Source of the DNA: Dromaius novaehollandiae
Taxonomy: Eukaryota > Chordata > Aves > Casuariiformes > Dromaiidae
NCBI RefSeq assembly: GCF_036370855.1
Contig: NC_088103.1
Span: forward strand, 33,583,904 to 33,647,903
Length of the DNA: 64,000 nt
Reading direction: 5' to 3'
A program made the position numbers and the translations under genes. Below, piece by piece: positions 46,229 through 59,700 of the stretch. Numbering within the stretch: position 1 is the first letter of the stretch; every line of letters begins with the position of its first letter. The notes beneath the pieces are model-generated. The model was not told where the DNA came from and ran no database searches. It saw only the letters and a program-made list of their open reading frames with translations.

Positions 46229-49200
46229 CGTCCCTCCATGCTATGGCAGCAGACTTCTGTCAGCGTCCGGGGGCAGGGGACCCTCTGCACATCCCTTGCT
46301 CTGGACCCCATTCCCTTGCTAAGACAGGGAAGGGGAGGTGGCCCTGGCCTTCCCTCTGCCAGGCAGCAGGCAGTGTGGGGAGCCCTTCCTCCCCGGCATG
46401 GTGGAGGCTGGGGGCAGCCACCCTGTCCCCATCGCGCCTTTGCCCAACCGCATGGCAAACTCCCAAATCGTCCCACCGCCGAGGCTGAGGGAAAAACTCT
46501 TCTGCGCGTCGGGGAACATCAGCATTGCCTTGCCCAGGCTCTCCGTCAGCTCCCAGCGTTGCTAGGCCTCTCCCCACTCTAGAGTGGCCTGGCTGCGGGA
46601 TGCTGGCTGGCTCTGAGTGGGTGGTGGTGGCACCACTGCTCTTTTGAGTGACCAAAGAAATGGTGTCCATGTCTCCGGGCCTCGCTTTGGAGGTATCGTC
46701 CAGCTTTGCACCTTCCTTTCCCGCAGACAAAAATGCTCATGTGGATGTGGGCTAATTTACTTGGTGATCTAGTGTTGTATTTTTCAGGCTTCAACACCGT
46801 AGAGATCTCCCATGGCCTCAGTGGCTGGGCTGTGCTTAGCCCTTCAGTTAATAACTTATGGTCTGGTAGCAGAAGCTGGGGTGTTAGGCAGCAACTGCAG
46901 CTTTGAAGGTTTATGCAGGTGAAAAGTTTCCTTGACAGTCTATGCTGAAATGAGTCCCCTGGAGAGAGAAAATCCAGATACTGTAGCAGAAACTCCCAGT
47001 TGCTCTCACTTGGGCACAACATTACTAAGTGCTTCCCACCTTGTGGTGTGCTTTGTAATAAGACTGAACAAGAACAGCATCTATTGGTGCAGTAATCCCT
47101 TCTTTTAGCTTCTGTGATTCCACTCTTGTGGGTTGTTTTCAGTAGTGGTTTTGTTTTTACTTCCAAACGTGCAACTTGATGCCAGTGTTACTTGGTGATG
47201 GTGGGCGTCCACTACAGGATTAACACCTACACTGATGGCAACTTCTTGGAGACCCGGTTCTTAATCCATCTAACACATTTTCCGTGCATTGTAAAACCAT
47301 GAATTGCTTAGAAAAGGGATGCCACATGTTGCTAAGTTCAGTGTCTTGCCAGATTCCAAGACTATGAGATCTACCTAGTTACCATTAGTAACGAGCCTTG
47401 TAATCTCATCAAAGAATGGGATCTGATTTGTCAAGATTGCTCTCCTTGAACACAGCACACAGCTCCACAGAAAATACTAGCTAATTCAAAATGTTAATTA
47501 TTGTCTGTATAGCATTTCTATTTACACGTGTGTTTCAGTGTACTCTGAGGGAGTGTCAGAAGCATCTGATGGAAGCACGATTGCTGGTAATGAGAAGGGT
47601 GTTGCCAAGTTTCTCATGATACCGAGGTATCTATGATTGTTGAATTGGTAAACTTAACTGAGAAACACCCTACTAGCCTCTTCAAAGCAGCACGTTTCCT
47701 TGCCTGACCCAGCTGATATCAGGTTATTGAGGGCTTTATTGCTTTACTTTTCAGATGCCAGGCTGCTGGGAATCTGCCGTCAGTGAATTCAGTAATGTTT
47801 CACTTGGGATTATATTCGATGTTTTGTCAAGATTCTCTGTTGGCAAGTGGATTCTTTAAGGAAATGTTGAGTTACGTTTGTGGGATGGGAATAGGATTTT
47901 GAGACACTCTTTTTTTGGTTGAAGTGAAGGGTTTTTAAGTCTGAGTCAGAGTTAGTGGAAAAAGTTTTATGCAGGGATTTCAGTTCTTACTGAACAGAAC
48001 CTGTCAGAATCTGAGTAGCTTCATGGGGTGAGGACCTGCGAAGGTTTCTGTGCTGTGGTGGCTTCCTAGGGTACCGTGTGCAGAAGCTGTTCCATGCTCA
48101 CAAAATGGACTTGTCACTGACTGATATGCCTGACCAGGCGAACTCATCCATGTGTGTGTCCCCTCTGGCTGAGGATGTCACTTGTGGGGTCTGGAAGGAC
48201 AACAGCTGTATCTGAGATTGAAATAAGGATCTCTATCCCCAGCGCTGAGGCAGTGGATGTGTGGGTGTGCCTGGTTTTTAGACAGATGTTCACCTGCAAA
48301 GAGTGAATTTGAAGATTTTTATGGGTTGTTTAAACACTGATTGGCTGGTGTAGCTGCAGAAAAAGAATGATTGAGCTATAACTGTTCTAGGGTAACTTGT
48401 TTTTGTGGAAGCTATTCAGGAATAAAAGTGACCTTGTTCCATGCAGGCTGGTTCATACTGGAATGAAGTCACTTTTATTTAAACTGGTGTTCCCACCAGG
48501 CGCTACACTCACTGGAGCGGTTCACGGAGCAGCAGCTTGTTCATGGGAGCAGCTCTAGCCAGGTTTCCTGGAAATGGGGCTGGACAGCCAGCAGCCCCAT
48601 TCTGCCTGGACACAAGGAATGTGTAGAAATATCATCCCCTCTCGGGCAGCTTGTCCTGCTGGAGCTAGTGTATTTGTCTGGTCCTCTCCTTGAGTCAGTA
48701 AGCCTCCCGAAATGCAAAATATGCAGCAGAGGTCCGTGACTGCTGGAACGAGCTTAGACGTATCCTGCAATATTATTTGGGATATTCCAGGCTGCATTAC
48801 CCACAGTGAAGAATGAACTGGAGAGTCATCCTGTTACAGTGGTCAGGTCTGCAGATGACCTTCAGGTCTCTGAAGGGCAACTTCACCATATAGGAATTAT
48901 CTGGCCCTGCTTAAAAGAGTGAGTTGGGCCAGGATTCATGTATATGGCTCTATTGCCAAGTTGGTACAACGGGCTTCAGCTGTGGAAGGCTGGAGCTCAG
49001 GTGCTGGCAGTTGGGTCTTGATCTAAGGCCGAGGGGTTGCCAAATCATCGTGGGACTCAGTGACTTGTGAATCCAGCTGCAAACTGGCTAGGAAGTTGGA
49101 ACAGATGTGAGAGCCCTTAACTATGGTGTATTTCCAGCTGCTATATGCCAGCACTCAAACAAAGGCAATGCTTTCCTGGTAGCCAGTATTCAAACAGCCT

Positions 49201-49550
49201 TCTCAAAAAGATAAGATCTGCAAACGTCACTGGCAGGAGCAAAGCCAGATGTCAAATGCAGAGGCGGGAGTTTTCTGAAGCTAAGGCTAGTTGCTTTCTA
49301 ATTTACGAGCTTGTTTCTTTATGACTGCTTTAGAAGTTCAGTGTAACAAATGATAGCTGTTCCCTCTTGGAGCTCTTCCTCCCTTGTTTCTTAAAGCCTA
49401 ATGTTGAAAAGTTCTGACATACACTATGAGTAATGCTCTGCCCAAAGGAAAAGGTTATGAAAATACCAGTATGGCAAACTTAAATAACACAGTGCGTTGG
49501 ATATAGAAGCAGAATCTACTTTTTACGGACAGCTATGATTTGATTCTTTT

Positions 49551-49570
49551 CATCTGCACATGTGCAGATG
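49551..49570. repeat. Perfect 20-bp palindrome with four overlapping E-boxes
   Basis: CATCTGCACATGTGCAGATG is its own reverse complement. It contains the CANNTG motifs CATCTG, CACATG, CATGTG and CAGATG, and is followed directly by a G-rich run. It lies in inferred intron 1 of MFSD13A. Confidence 0.95.
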
Positions 49571-50849
49571 GGGGGGGTGGGGAATGACCTCACAACTATC
49601 CCAGCAAAGAGAAATCATTTACAAATGCCAGCTGGCTTGAGGGGTTGCACATCTGTGAGGGAGTGACGAGGGAAAAGAGGGAGAGGAAGTGGAACTTCAC
49701 CTTTTTTAAACAGCGCTGTAGCATATAAATGACAAAATGAGGTGTCTCTGGAAACTTCAGCAGCTGTGGTTTGTGCAACATGTGCTTAGCGAAGCATCCT
49801 CTGGATGGATACCCCCACACGAAGTGCAGTGCTGCATACCAAGCCTAGAGTGGGCTTTGCTTTGAAACGGGCCAAGGGAGCGAGGCTCTGGGATATGCAA
49901 CACCTGGCGCAACGCAGGGCTCAGCTAGGGCTGGGTTTGGGGGTACATCTGCTTGCCTCGAGCCCTTGCTAGCGTGGGGGTAATGGCTGTGCAATCCCCC
50001 CTCTGAGGGATGTTGTACTGAACTGATGTACAACTAGCTGTTACTAGCAATGCTTGAGGCTTTTAAGCTGTTTGCCACCTGCCTGTTATCCTCGTCCCCT
50101 CCCGGTAATAACACAGCAGTTAACTGATGCCTTAGAGTGAGTCAAAGTAGGAGGGCTGCCACGTAGGCTGGGAATGTGGTTGTACATGGGAAGATCTAGG
50201 GGAATTCCAGGCCCACATGTTATGTGTCTAAAATAACCCCCCACCTGCCAAACCACTCGAATTTACCAGCCGGATGGATTTATATGCATCTGCTGGTAAT
50301 ACTACAGAAGCTCACCCCCAGCACCGTCTCTTCTCCTTAAAACTGCCCCTTCTATCCTACCCTTCTTCTCGCTTGGTGTGGGTTCTTCAATGTGGTGGTT
50401 ATACAGCTGAAAATACTAGTCAGGACACCCCTTCTCCAGGCTGCTGGCAGGCACGCAGTGAACGGCTCTAATCCTCTGGTTGTGGTAGTGTGTATCACAA
50501 AAATCACTGTCCTGTTAAGAGAACTTCCTAGGATGGAGCACCTGTTGGCTCAGAATCAACTCGGGGCATATTTTTCCCTTTAATTCCTATATGAATGAAA
50601 AGCAGACACTCTACTGTTGCTTTCTGCGTGTCTCCTGTTGTGCACAGGTCCTGTTGGTGTAGCTGCTGGGGCCTACTGCTCCTTTGGCCTTACGCCGCAG
50701 AGACAGCATTCTGTGGGAGTTTAAGCTGAGTTCCCAGCGCTTCCTTCATGCTGGCACTTGTGGCTGTCTGATCCCACACCAACAAGCCTGGTCATGGGGG
50801 ATAAAATGTCAGAAAACTACACTGTTCTGTTCTTTTTTTCTTCTCCTAG

Positions 50850-50897
50850 GATTTGTTATCTGCTGTTTTACTGCTCATAACGACTCACCAAAGACTG
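50850..50897 (+). other. Candidate 48-bp cassette 5' UTR exon of MFSD13A
   Basis: The acceptor TTTTTTTCTTCTCCTAG ends at 50849 and the donor GACTG|GTGAGTGG begins at 50898; both fit consensus well and enclose only 48 bases. It lies between the CpG island and the first coding exon on the same strand. There is no coding evidence, so it would alter only the 5' UTR if used. Confidence 0.3.
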
Positions 50898-51084
50898 GTG
50901 AGTGGCAGCAGCGATGTAGATTGAAGTGTAAGAATTGCCTTAGCAGGTCATCCTGTGGGTCCCTCTCACCTCATATTCTGTCCCCCAGTGCCAGTAGGAG
51001 ATGCTGTTTAGAGGGAGTGCATGAACCTGGCCACCGTCTGTGGACCTTTGCACTCATCCATCCCCAGCGTTCATAGTCCTTGGA

Positions 51085-51690
51085 TCAGGGATGTTGGAGG
51101 GTATTTCCCTGCCTGATTCCCTTTAGTAGCTCTCTGTGGACCTCTTGTCCATGAATTTGTCCAATCCTTTGAACCTGCCACCCACCTTTGCAACCTCCTT
51201 CAGCAGCAAATTTCGGATGTTTGCTATCTGTCAGGTAAAGAAGTATTTGATTTTTGTCTATGTTAAACTGATTTCCTGCAGGTTACATTGAGTGCCCCTA
51301 GTTCTTGTGTCTCGGTGCTTGATGAATAACAGTTCCACGTTCACCTCATCTGCCGTGCATGGGATGCTGTAAACCTTGCTCACATCCCCCTTCAGCCTTT
51401 CCTCTCTGCCTGATGAGTCCCAGCTGTTTAGTCTTTCGTCAGCAGGCAGCTGCCTCAGCCCCTTGATCATTTTAGTTGTCCTTCTTTGATCTTCCCTCGT
51501 CTCTGTGTATTAAGAAGTTTGGGGCTAGGCGTACACATAGTGGTGAAAATCAGGATATACTGAGGCTTCATATGGTGTAAAATGACAGCATCTGCTTTGT
51601 TCTGCATCCCATTCATGAGGGTGCCCGATGCTTTGATGGCTACGTCTGCCCTTGAACCAGTCCTCTGCATAAGGCTCTTGGTGAGAGATG
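51085..51690 (-). mobile_element. Decayed CR1/L3-type LINE fragment (3' part)
   Basis: Read on the plus strand, it contains ordered phrases characteristic of the reverse complement of amniote CR1/L3 3' regions. These are CCCCTAGTTCTTGTGT (51295), CACATCCCCCTTCAGCC (about 51381), a segment ending GTCCCAGCTGTTTAG, GATCATTTTAGTTGTCCTTC (51465), and AAAATGACAGCATCTG followed by CATCCCATTC (about 51580-51615). Many substitutions and small gaps mark an old copy. No reverse transcriptase frame remains. The left and right limits are approximate. Confidence 0.7.
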
Positions 51691-53509
51691 CGGGACTCGT
51701 CAGTGGGTCAGATGGCTTAGCTCTCCATTTTTTCCAAACCTTTGTCTTTACACATTACAAATCTTTGATTCCTTTTCACTTCATGACCATAGTAAGCACA
51801 ATTTCCCCTTGAAGCTCGTCAGCACGTCTGTCTTTAATTACACCTATAAACGTTCATTGTCTAGCTGAATTCCCCTCCAAGCACTGTCGTCTTTTCATCT
51901 GTCCATGGGTTTTGGCGTGGTGGGGATACAGAATGGTGGCTCAGCTCCACGAGGGCTCTGCAGTTGGATCTAACTGAGGTCTAGAGTTTGGGCTGGGAGT
52001 GGAGTCGAAGTGCAGTTTCAATCTAACTGACTTGAACAAATGCTGTTCCTGCTCCTGCTGAGCTAGTTAAGAGGAATTCCGCAGGCTGGGCAGAACAGAC
52101 GGTTATTTTTGGTTTTCTGATCTTGCCTAGAAGTGGTCAGACTCATGACTTCTGGGAACTGCTGAATGGGACTGGAATTTCATCAAATTTCATAGCTAGC
52201 CGTTTATTCTTCCCCTTGATCTGCTTCCTCTGCTTGGACTGGAGGCAGCTGATGTTGCAAGCCCTAGGAGGCTGGCTTGCTGGGCTGTTTCCTGTTCCTG
52301 ACATGCTCTTTCTTACCCTGCACCGTGAAGCTGGTCCCAGACAGTGTCTGAATTGAGTGAATGTGGACTCTGGAGGGCTGAAACTGGAGTGTCTTTCAGT
52401 CCTTCATTTTGCTTTTGACACTGTTGTTGTAGTGATCCTGCTGTTACATGCCACGTGCACATTGTGGCTTCTTAGCATTTTCAGCCCACGTCAGCCTGCC
52501 TTGCACTGATGTGAGACCCCTTCCAATCTCACCAGATACAGAAGTCGCATGCACGGAGGTGCCTTGTGTTTTGCCTCTGGTCTGTAGCATCCTGACCATG
52601 AGATGGGCCTCAGTCTGAAAAGCATCAGTGTATATCACAGGGGGGAAGATGACTGGACTTCCTGACCTTGAGCTCCACGTCAGTGCTCGTGTGAGGAGTC
52701 CTCCCTTCCCTTCCACTCGCACCTTGGCACCTCCTGAACGTGCGGTGACTTGTTCCAGCGTAAGGCTGCTGTTTCCACTTGTTTTTTTCTATATATATTG
52801 CTCTCCAGCAAAAGCATCTTTATTTCAGACAGCAGTCCTAAAATTCAGGCTGTCCAAAGAAAAGCTGGACAGCTGCTACATAACTTTTGGCTGCCTTTGT
52901 CATGTGAAGGCACTGTGTCTGCTGCGTGTCATTGAGTTTTGGTCACGTCTGTCCATGCCACAAAGCAGCGACGTTGCTTGCCATAAATAATTCCTGTCTG
53001 AGTGAGCCCAGGTGCAGTCTGTTGTGACTGCTTGGGGAAAGCAGTGTGCATATGTGAGATTACATCAGAGCTGTTGTCATTTGTATTTGGCTAAAAATTT
53101 ACCCTGATACCTAAAAATGTCAGTGAGTAGTTCTGTTTTCTAAAGACTGCTTTTTTGTTTGCACCTATCTAGCTTGTTTCCTCTTGTGACCTTGCCTTTA
53201 AAGAGATGGAAAGAGCTAATCAGCTATTTGCCAGGTAACAAAGAACATTGAAATATAGAGGACTGGGCAGCCTGCTCGTGAGGAGACAGTTGTGCCTCTG
53301 AAAGCCCACAGCCTGGCCTCTGCTTAAGGAAACAGCTTTAGTGCAGCAGACAGCTTTTAGCCTCTTAAATCCCATCCAATTCACTTTCGACCAACTCCTA
53401 AAGCAGTATGAATTCTGATCTCTGCTGGCAAAGACTTATCAATTAATTTGGTTCAACTTTTAGTTTATTTAAGAAATTGAATCTGGTGTCTTTTTTTTCC
53501 TTCCTGCAG

Positions 53510-53613
53510 GAGTAACAATGGATTGGCCCCAACAAAGATCTAGCAGGTGTTGGGAGAAGACATCCCATCTGAAATGGAGGTGATCTAGGGAGCCGAACAT
53601 TGAATATACCACC
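53510..53613 (+). other. MFSD13A: 5' UTR part of MFSD13A exon 2, containing a uORF
   Basis: The exon begins after the acceptor CCTTCCTGCAG at 53509. An upstream ATG at 53518 (context AACAATGG) opens a 21-codon frame that stops with TGA at 53581-53583, 30 bases before the main ATG. Such a uORF commonly lowers translation of the main frame. The main ATG at 53614 sits in an ideal ACCATGG context. Confidence 0.8.
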
Positions 53614-53778
53614 ATGGGGTTGCGGCTGTTGGCTTGTCTTTTTCATTTGCCCAGTGCAGTGATCTACGGGTCCCTGTCGCTATTCGTTTCCATTTTGCAC
53701 AACGTATTCCTCCTGTACTACGTGGACACCTTTGTCTCTGTTTACAAGATTGATAAACTGTCCTTTTGGATAGGAGAG
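53614..53778 (+). CDS. MFSD13A: MFSD13A coding exon 1 (residues 1-55)
   Basis: It starts at ACCATGG and ends ...GGAGAG|GTTAGT in phase 0. It encodes the N-terminus and the first hydrophobic span (about residues 12-42, including [17 protein letters not shown]). No cleavable signal peptide is evident; the span is long and acts as TM1. The following 461-bp intron has nothing notable. Confidence 0.95.
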
Positions 53779-56700
53779 GTTAGTCTTTTCTGTGGATTTC
53801 TGCCCTCTTACATAAAAAATTCTGAAGCTAAGACTGCTCCATGCTAAAAGTGGAAAGACTGTTGTAATTAGCTGCATTTCCCCTTTGGGAAAGGAGTGAG
53901 GGAGTGCTAACTTGGGCTCTTTATTTTTCCACGCTTATATAAACAGAGAACAAGCTGAGATAGAAAGCCCAGAGACTTCGTTCTTAAGACAGCCTTTCCT
54001 TGGGGGGTGGGAGGGCAGGGCATTTCACAGACCTGGAAAACCACTGGCCTCACTGTTTTAGTCTGTCAGCTGTTGTAGGCAGGAGAATTGTACAGCAGTA
54101 ATGGGGCTGGGAAGCTGTGCTGAAAGGGTTCCTGCTGGTTGTTCAGTGTGCCAGCTGAGCACTGATTGCTTCAAAAACAAGACTGGGTCTCTGCAGGAGC
54201 TCACCGCAGTTTGTTTCACCGTTCTGTCTCCTTTCCTAGACTGTGTTTCTGATCTGGAACAGCCTCAATGACCCTCTGTTTGGCTGGCTGAGCGACCGGG
54301 TCTTCCTTAGCACGCAGCAGTAAGTCAAGTTCCATTTTCAGCAGAGGCTGTGAAACTTTGCTCCATGGGGGAGATAATGTGCAAATGACAGCTTTAAAGT
54401 GGTGTAGGAATGTTTGCTGGAGCATGGAACTCATAAATACCTTTTCTTGGTACCTTAGGACTTCAGTGCTCTTCACATTTTATTTCAGTACCTGTCTGTA
54501 TAGAGGAAGTCACACATCTACATGGCTAGATGTGACCCTAAGTCTTTGCAGTTACATGAGTGGTATTGAACCTAAATATAGGCATCTAAAATCCGAAGCC
54601 TCTGCTACATGAGCAAGCTTCTTAGCGTGGCACTCGAAAGTATCTGCATGTGGTTTGGGAGACAAGGTGGGGACAGAGGACAATGATTCCCATCTGGAAT
54701 GCCTCAAATCGCTTATTCCCAAACTCCCCAGATTGTGGATCACTGTTGGCCATTAGCGTTTCTCATGTACTGCCTTCAAGCTTTTAATGAAACTCATGGC
54801 AAGGCCCCTTGTGCTATTTGCTGAAGTGTAGGGATCACTTCTTAAGTGCTGATTGAAGCAGACAATGCAAAACTATCACAAAGAGCTTTATTCTGGAGGG
54901 AATATCACATTCCTTCACGCTTTTTTTTCCCTTCTTAAACTGAATTCGTCTGCATATTAGCTGAGAAGGTATCTGACATGGGTGCTTATTACCTTAGCAA
55001 ATTCTGTCTAGGCTGCTTATGCAACTTGCATGAACAGGGAGATGCATATGGCTAGGATTCCTATTTGGCCATGTGTGTTTTGTTCAATTGTCTAAAGGTT
55101 TTTGTGTTTATTTTTTTTTTCCTTCTCTTGCAGGCCAGGAGCAGAGATCTCTTCCCCAGAAGTAGTTCTGAAGAGACTCAGGGCACTAAGTCACAATGGG
55201 CCCCTCTTTGCCATCTCTTTCCTGGCGTTCTGGGTTGCCTGGGCTCATCCTGGTTTGCAGTTCCTTCTCTGCCTTTGCCTCTACGACAGCTTTCTCACCA
55301 TGGTGGACCTCCATCACAACGCCTTGCTTGCAGACCTGGCTGTTTCAGCAAAGGATAGGACTAGCCTCAACTTCTACTGTGCCCTCTTCAGTGCCATCGG
55401 CTCACTCTCTGTCTTCATGTCCTATGCAGTGTGGAACAAGGAAGACTTCTTTTCCTTTCGCATATTTTGCGTGGTGCTGGCCCTCTGCTCCATCATTGGT
55501 TTTACCCTGTCAACACAGCTGCTCCGCCAGCGGTTTGAGGTTGATGGAAAAGCGAAATGGGACCAGGAATCAACACTGAAGGAGTAAGTGTCACCAGTTC
55601 TGCAGTTGGGACAAAGTTCTGGCATAGATCTGTAGAGTCCTATTTTGCTTTACAGCAGGCTAAATGTGTGGTAGGATCCAGGACAAGCCAAATTTTTGTT
55701 AATCATCTATGGTTCTTGTCTGTTGATACAGTTTTCAGAATCACTTCTGCCACACTGGCTCCTAAGGCCCTCTGAAAATAGGACAAAACTATCTCGTGAC
55801 ACTTCTGGCCCAAACTGGAGGCAGAGCCCTGACCTGCTGTATGGCCCATCCAGTGTTTGGAACAAGAAATGTTAATAACTAGAGCACCCAGGCCTGTGAG
55901 TGGCAAAACATCAGAAGAATCTTATGAAAATATTCCCGCTTGAGCATGAGACCACCTTGCTGCCCACTTCCTGTGGAATAGGACAAGCGAATGTCTCTTA
56001 CCCCTCTGCTCGCTTTAGCTACCTAATAGCGGCTGGGCTGTTGGTGGGCCATGATGCAGCTGGTTTCTCTGTTCAGCTCCCTGGCTCTTTCCTCGGGCTG
56101 CCTCATTTGTTGTCTGTTATAAGCTGCCAGCATTATGCTATACTAACACAGCAGATCCCGCTGAGATCTGCCAGGTGAGCTAACCGTAGGGATCTGCAGT
56201 AGGAGCATGTGTAGTAGAATGGCTGGTAAGAGAAAAATGTTTTTGTGGACAAAGGTCTGAATTTTGTATTCACAGAATAAATGTTCTTTGGGAGACCTGT
56301 AGCCTGTTCTTGCCAGCAATAAGCAAACATTGTTGCAAACTCTGCTGTTTTGGTTTGGTCCAGGAAAAGGGAAGGTCAGGATGGGAGCTGAGTAGAGGTC
56401 TGCATCTGGGCACAAGGGACTGGGGGCTCTCCCCTATTTGCATGAAGGACTCACAGGTAGCTTTTTTCTCCCTTTAGGCTGTACATTGAGAAAAACTCTG
56501 TCCCTCCGGAGAAGAGGATTACCCTGGCAGAGTATCTCCAGCAGCTCTCCAGACATCGCAACTTCCTCTGGTTTGTCTGCATGAACCTAGTCCAGGTAGG
56601 TGCAGCAGTGACAGGCTGTGATTCAGAGGATGAGCCGCTGGCCGCGGCTGTCTGAGATGGTGATTCAACAGGATGCCAGTTCCCCAGGAAGGGCAAGGGT

Positions 56701-59700
56701 GTTTCCAGCACCCGCTTGCTCGTGAAGCCTTCTGCGCACACTTAGCTGGTTCAGCAGCTGGTAGCTGCTCTCCCTGCCTGTGACCTGAGGATACTTCCTG
56801 AGCAGGCTGTGGGGAGCTCCCTCCTCTGTCCACAGCACAGAGCTGGTGACAGAGGGCTGGCTGAGCTCTGCACAGCCCACGTGGGGTGCAGAAACACAAG
56901 ACCTGGCTTGCAGCAGGAAAGCGTTCCAGAGTGCAAGTTTGCTGGCCTAGCTGTCAGCACCATCTCCTTCCCCTTTTGTGTTCCTGAGGCTCACGTCACC
57001 ACTCTCGCTGTCCAGCTGGATCCACCTCCTAGCTGGCCTTTGCCGTTTCTGTTCTACATCCTCTTCAGCGATTACTACCAAATGCCGGCAGCCTGCCCAG
57101 CCTTCCAAAGCTTTGCGTGCAGCGGTCACAGCTCCTGTCTCCACAGGGATCCCTCTGTTCCCCTCGGGCTAGCTTTGGATGCTGATCCACGTCTTTGCAT
57201 TTGAGGGCCTCACTGCCTTCTCCCTACTGTCATGCCACTGCCTCCCGCAAACCCTTGTGGCCACTGCTGTCACCTTCTTGTCCTGCTGTGTCCCAGCAGC
57301 ACAGTGTGCAGGTGCCCCTCATCGCTCTAGCAGAGTTAGCTCACTAGTGAGAAACACCTTGCCAGCTGGGAAGCAGCACTGACCCCAGGCACAGAGCAGA
57401 CGTGGCTGGTGGTGTTGCAGCTTTGCAGTCTCAAAGCCTACAGCGTCATAATCTCCACAGCCAAGCACATCTGAGCACATCTAAAGTACTCCAGGCCCAT
57501 CCTGCACAATTCCTTGGCACAGGGCACCTAAGATAACAGAGCACAGAAGGCTCTTGGCTTTTTCTGTTCTGTTCTTACTGCTGTTCCTGCTGATCAGGTT
57601 GTCTGCATGCTGCTTTCACAGGTTTTTCACTGCCACTTTAACAGCAACTTCTTCCCCCTATTTCTGGAGCACCTGCTGTCAGACCAGATCTCTGTCTCTA
57701 CTGGATCCTTCCTGCTAGGTGAGTCTTGGATGGGGCTGGAGGGAGCAGCCAGGTTAGGGTCTGGCCTGATTCTGGATTCTCCGCTCACAAAGTCCAGCTG
57801 GGGAGGTGTGCTGGCAGGTCTCTGGGCTGTAAGATTTCCCCCCTCCACACCCAGACACACACCCACACCCACCCACACCCACACACCCCCCCCACGTGCT
57901 TCCCTGGGACCTCCAAGTCTCCAGCCTTGCTTCCTTCCTGAGCACAAGAGAAATAACTTTAAGCCTTTTCTGATGGTGAAAAGCCCAAAGTGTTGGGCTC
58001 TGGCCTAGACTCCACAGCTCTATACAGGTTTTGCACCAAGTGCAATAGTAGTGTCTACAGATACAGCTCCAGGACAGGAACTGGGTGCAACAAGAGAAGC
58101 AACCCTTAATTTAATCTCTTTCTGTAGCGTGTGGACTGCTTCCAGACTGCTCCAGATCTGTGGGCACTGCTTCTAGAAGGCTAGAGTTACCTGGGAGGGT
58201 TCTGTGCAGGCCAGGCCTGGTCATGCTGTCCGATCCCTCTCGTTTCTGCTCCAGGGCTAACTCCCAGCCCCTGTGTGACGCTAGGCAAGTCTGCTCTTCT
58301 TTCCTGCCCATGAGGCTGGTGGAAGAAGGCCTCCCTCTGCAGGAAGAGTGTGTGCTCTGCTGCAAACTCACTGAGTAAACCTGCTATAGCTGTTACCTCC
58401 TCCCATGTGTGTGGGGGGGTTGTTCTGTACTTCTTATTTTCCACCCCTGCTGGCTACAGCCAGCTTTGCCCTGTCTCAGTATCAGTCCTCAGAGGAGGTG
58501 GACACTGAAACTCCTTCAAGCTATTTGTGTCTCTGTCTCTGCTCAGGTGTCTCCTATATTGCCCCTCACCTCAACAACCTCTACTTTCTGTCCCTCTGTC
58601 GCCGTTGTGGGGTTTATGCTGTGGTGCGAGGACTCTTCTGCCTGAAGTTGGCTCTCAGCGTTGCCATGCTCCTTGCAGGACCCGATCAGGTGTATCTGCT
58701 CTGCATCTTCATTGCCAGGTATGCAAGCAGTGCTCACTTTCCATGCTCTCCACCGGTTGGGAAGGGAAATGGCTTGTCCCTGTTTCACAGAGAGGAATTG
58801 GGGACAGGGAGGAGAAGCTGGGGTTGCACAGAACCCAAGTGGCTCCCAGGTCTGATGTTTCCCAGTTCTAACAGCCACCTGAGCTTGGGATGGGTCACTG
58901 CAGAATCTGCTGGCTGTGCCCGCAACGGAGCGAGGGAAGCAGCAGTGGTCTGGCCCTGCCATAGGGGAGGGTAGAGATCTGGCAGGGCAGGTGGCAGCCT
59001 GCAGCAGCATCCCCCAGCTGCCAAGCCAAGCTCCCCTCCTCCTCTGCAGGCTGCCTGGGGAAATTGCTCTCAGTAAGTGCAGCAGCTGCCCATTAGCTGC
59101 TTGCCCAGCCACTCTAGCTCCTGTTGGCCTGAACCTGGCTGGGGATTCTTTCCTGCAGAGCTGTGTCCTGCCAGGCATGCACATGCGTCTTGTGCACATC
59201 TTACAGGCAGGAGCTAAGCTGGTTGGGGGCATAGTGTGGCTTCCTCCTGTTCCCAAGGCTGTCTGTGCTGCAGATTGGGACTAACTCAGGGTGTCACTGC
59301 AGGATACATGTGCCTTATTACTAGCAGTGCTCCCCTCTGGTACCAAGGCTTCTGAAATCTTCATTTAAGATGTTGGGGAACCTTTCTCTTCTCTTTCTCT
59401 CTCTTTGTTTTCTTTGATCCCTCACCTACTCCTGTCATTTCTTGGTGCCCCTATTCAGTGCTTTGCCTGTTGTCCTGCAGCAACCGCGTGTTCACAGAAG
59501 GGACCTGTAAGTTGCTGAACCTGGTGGTCACTGACTTGGTGGATGAGGATCTAGTCCTGAACCGTAGGAAGCAGGCAGCCTCAGCGCTGCTGTTTGGGAT
59601 GGTTGCTCTGGTCACCAAACCGGGCCAGACCTTTGCCCCTCTGATTGGCACCTGGCTGCTCTGTGCGTACACAGGTAAGAGCACTGCTGGGGACAGCAGC

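Larger units (their letters stand above)
46229..53509 (+). other. MFSD13A: Inferred intron 1 of MFSD13A
   Basis: No coding exon was recognised here. The stretch holds a 20-bp palindrome at 49551, a possible 48-bp cassette exon at 50850-50897 and a CR1-like LINE fragment at 51085-51690. Open frames of 60-195 codons on both strands have no domain-like features. The intron ends in a good acceptor, TTTTTTTTCCTTCCTGCAG, at 53491-53509. Confidence 0.55.

Noticed and set aside
45384-46730. Several 70-190-codon frames in and beside the CpG island
   Set aside because: They are rich in Gly, Pro and Arg from GC-rich repeats, overlap on both strands and include the G19 and C13 homopolymers. No protein-like features.
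52123-52356. 77-codon hydrophobic frame in MFSD13A intron 1
   Set aside because: No conserved start context, no splice sites joining it to MFSD13A in phase, and of ordinary chance length.
58543-59256. 237-codon minus-strand frame overlapping MFSD13A exon 6
   Set aside because: It is antisense to a conserved exon and crosses its splice sites, so it is a shadow of the real gene.
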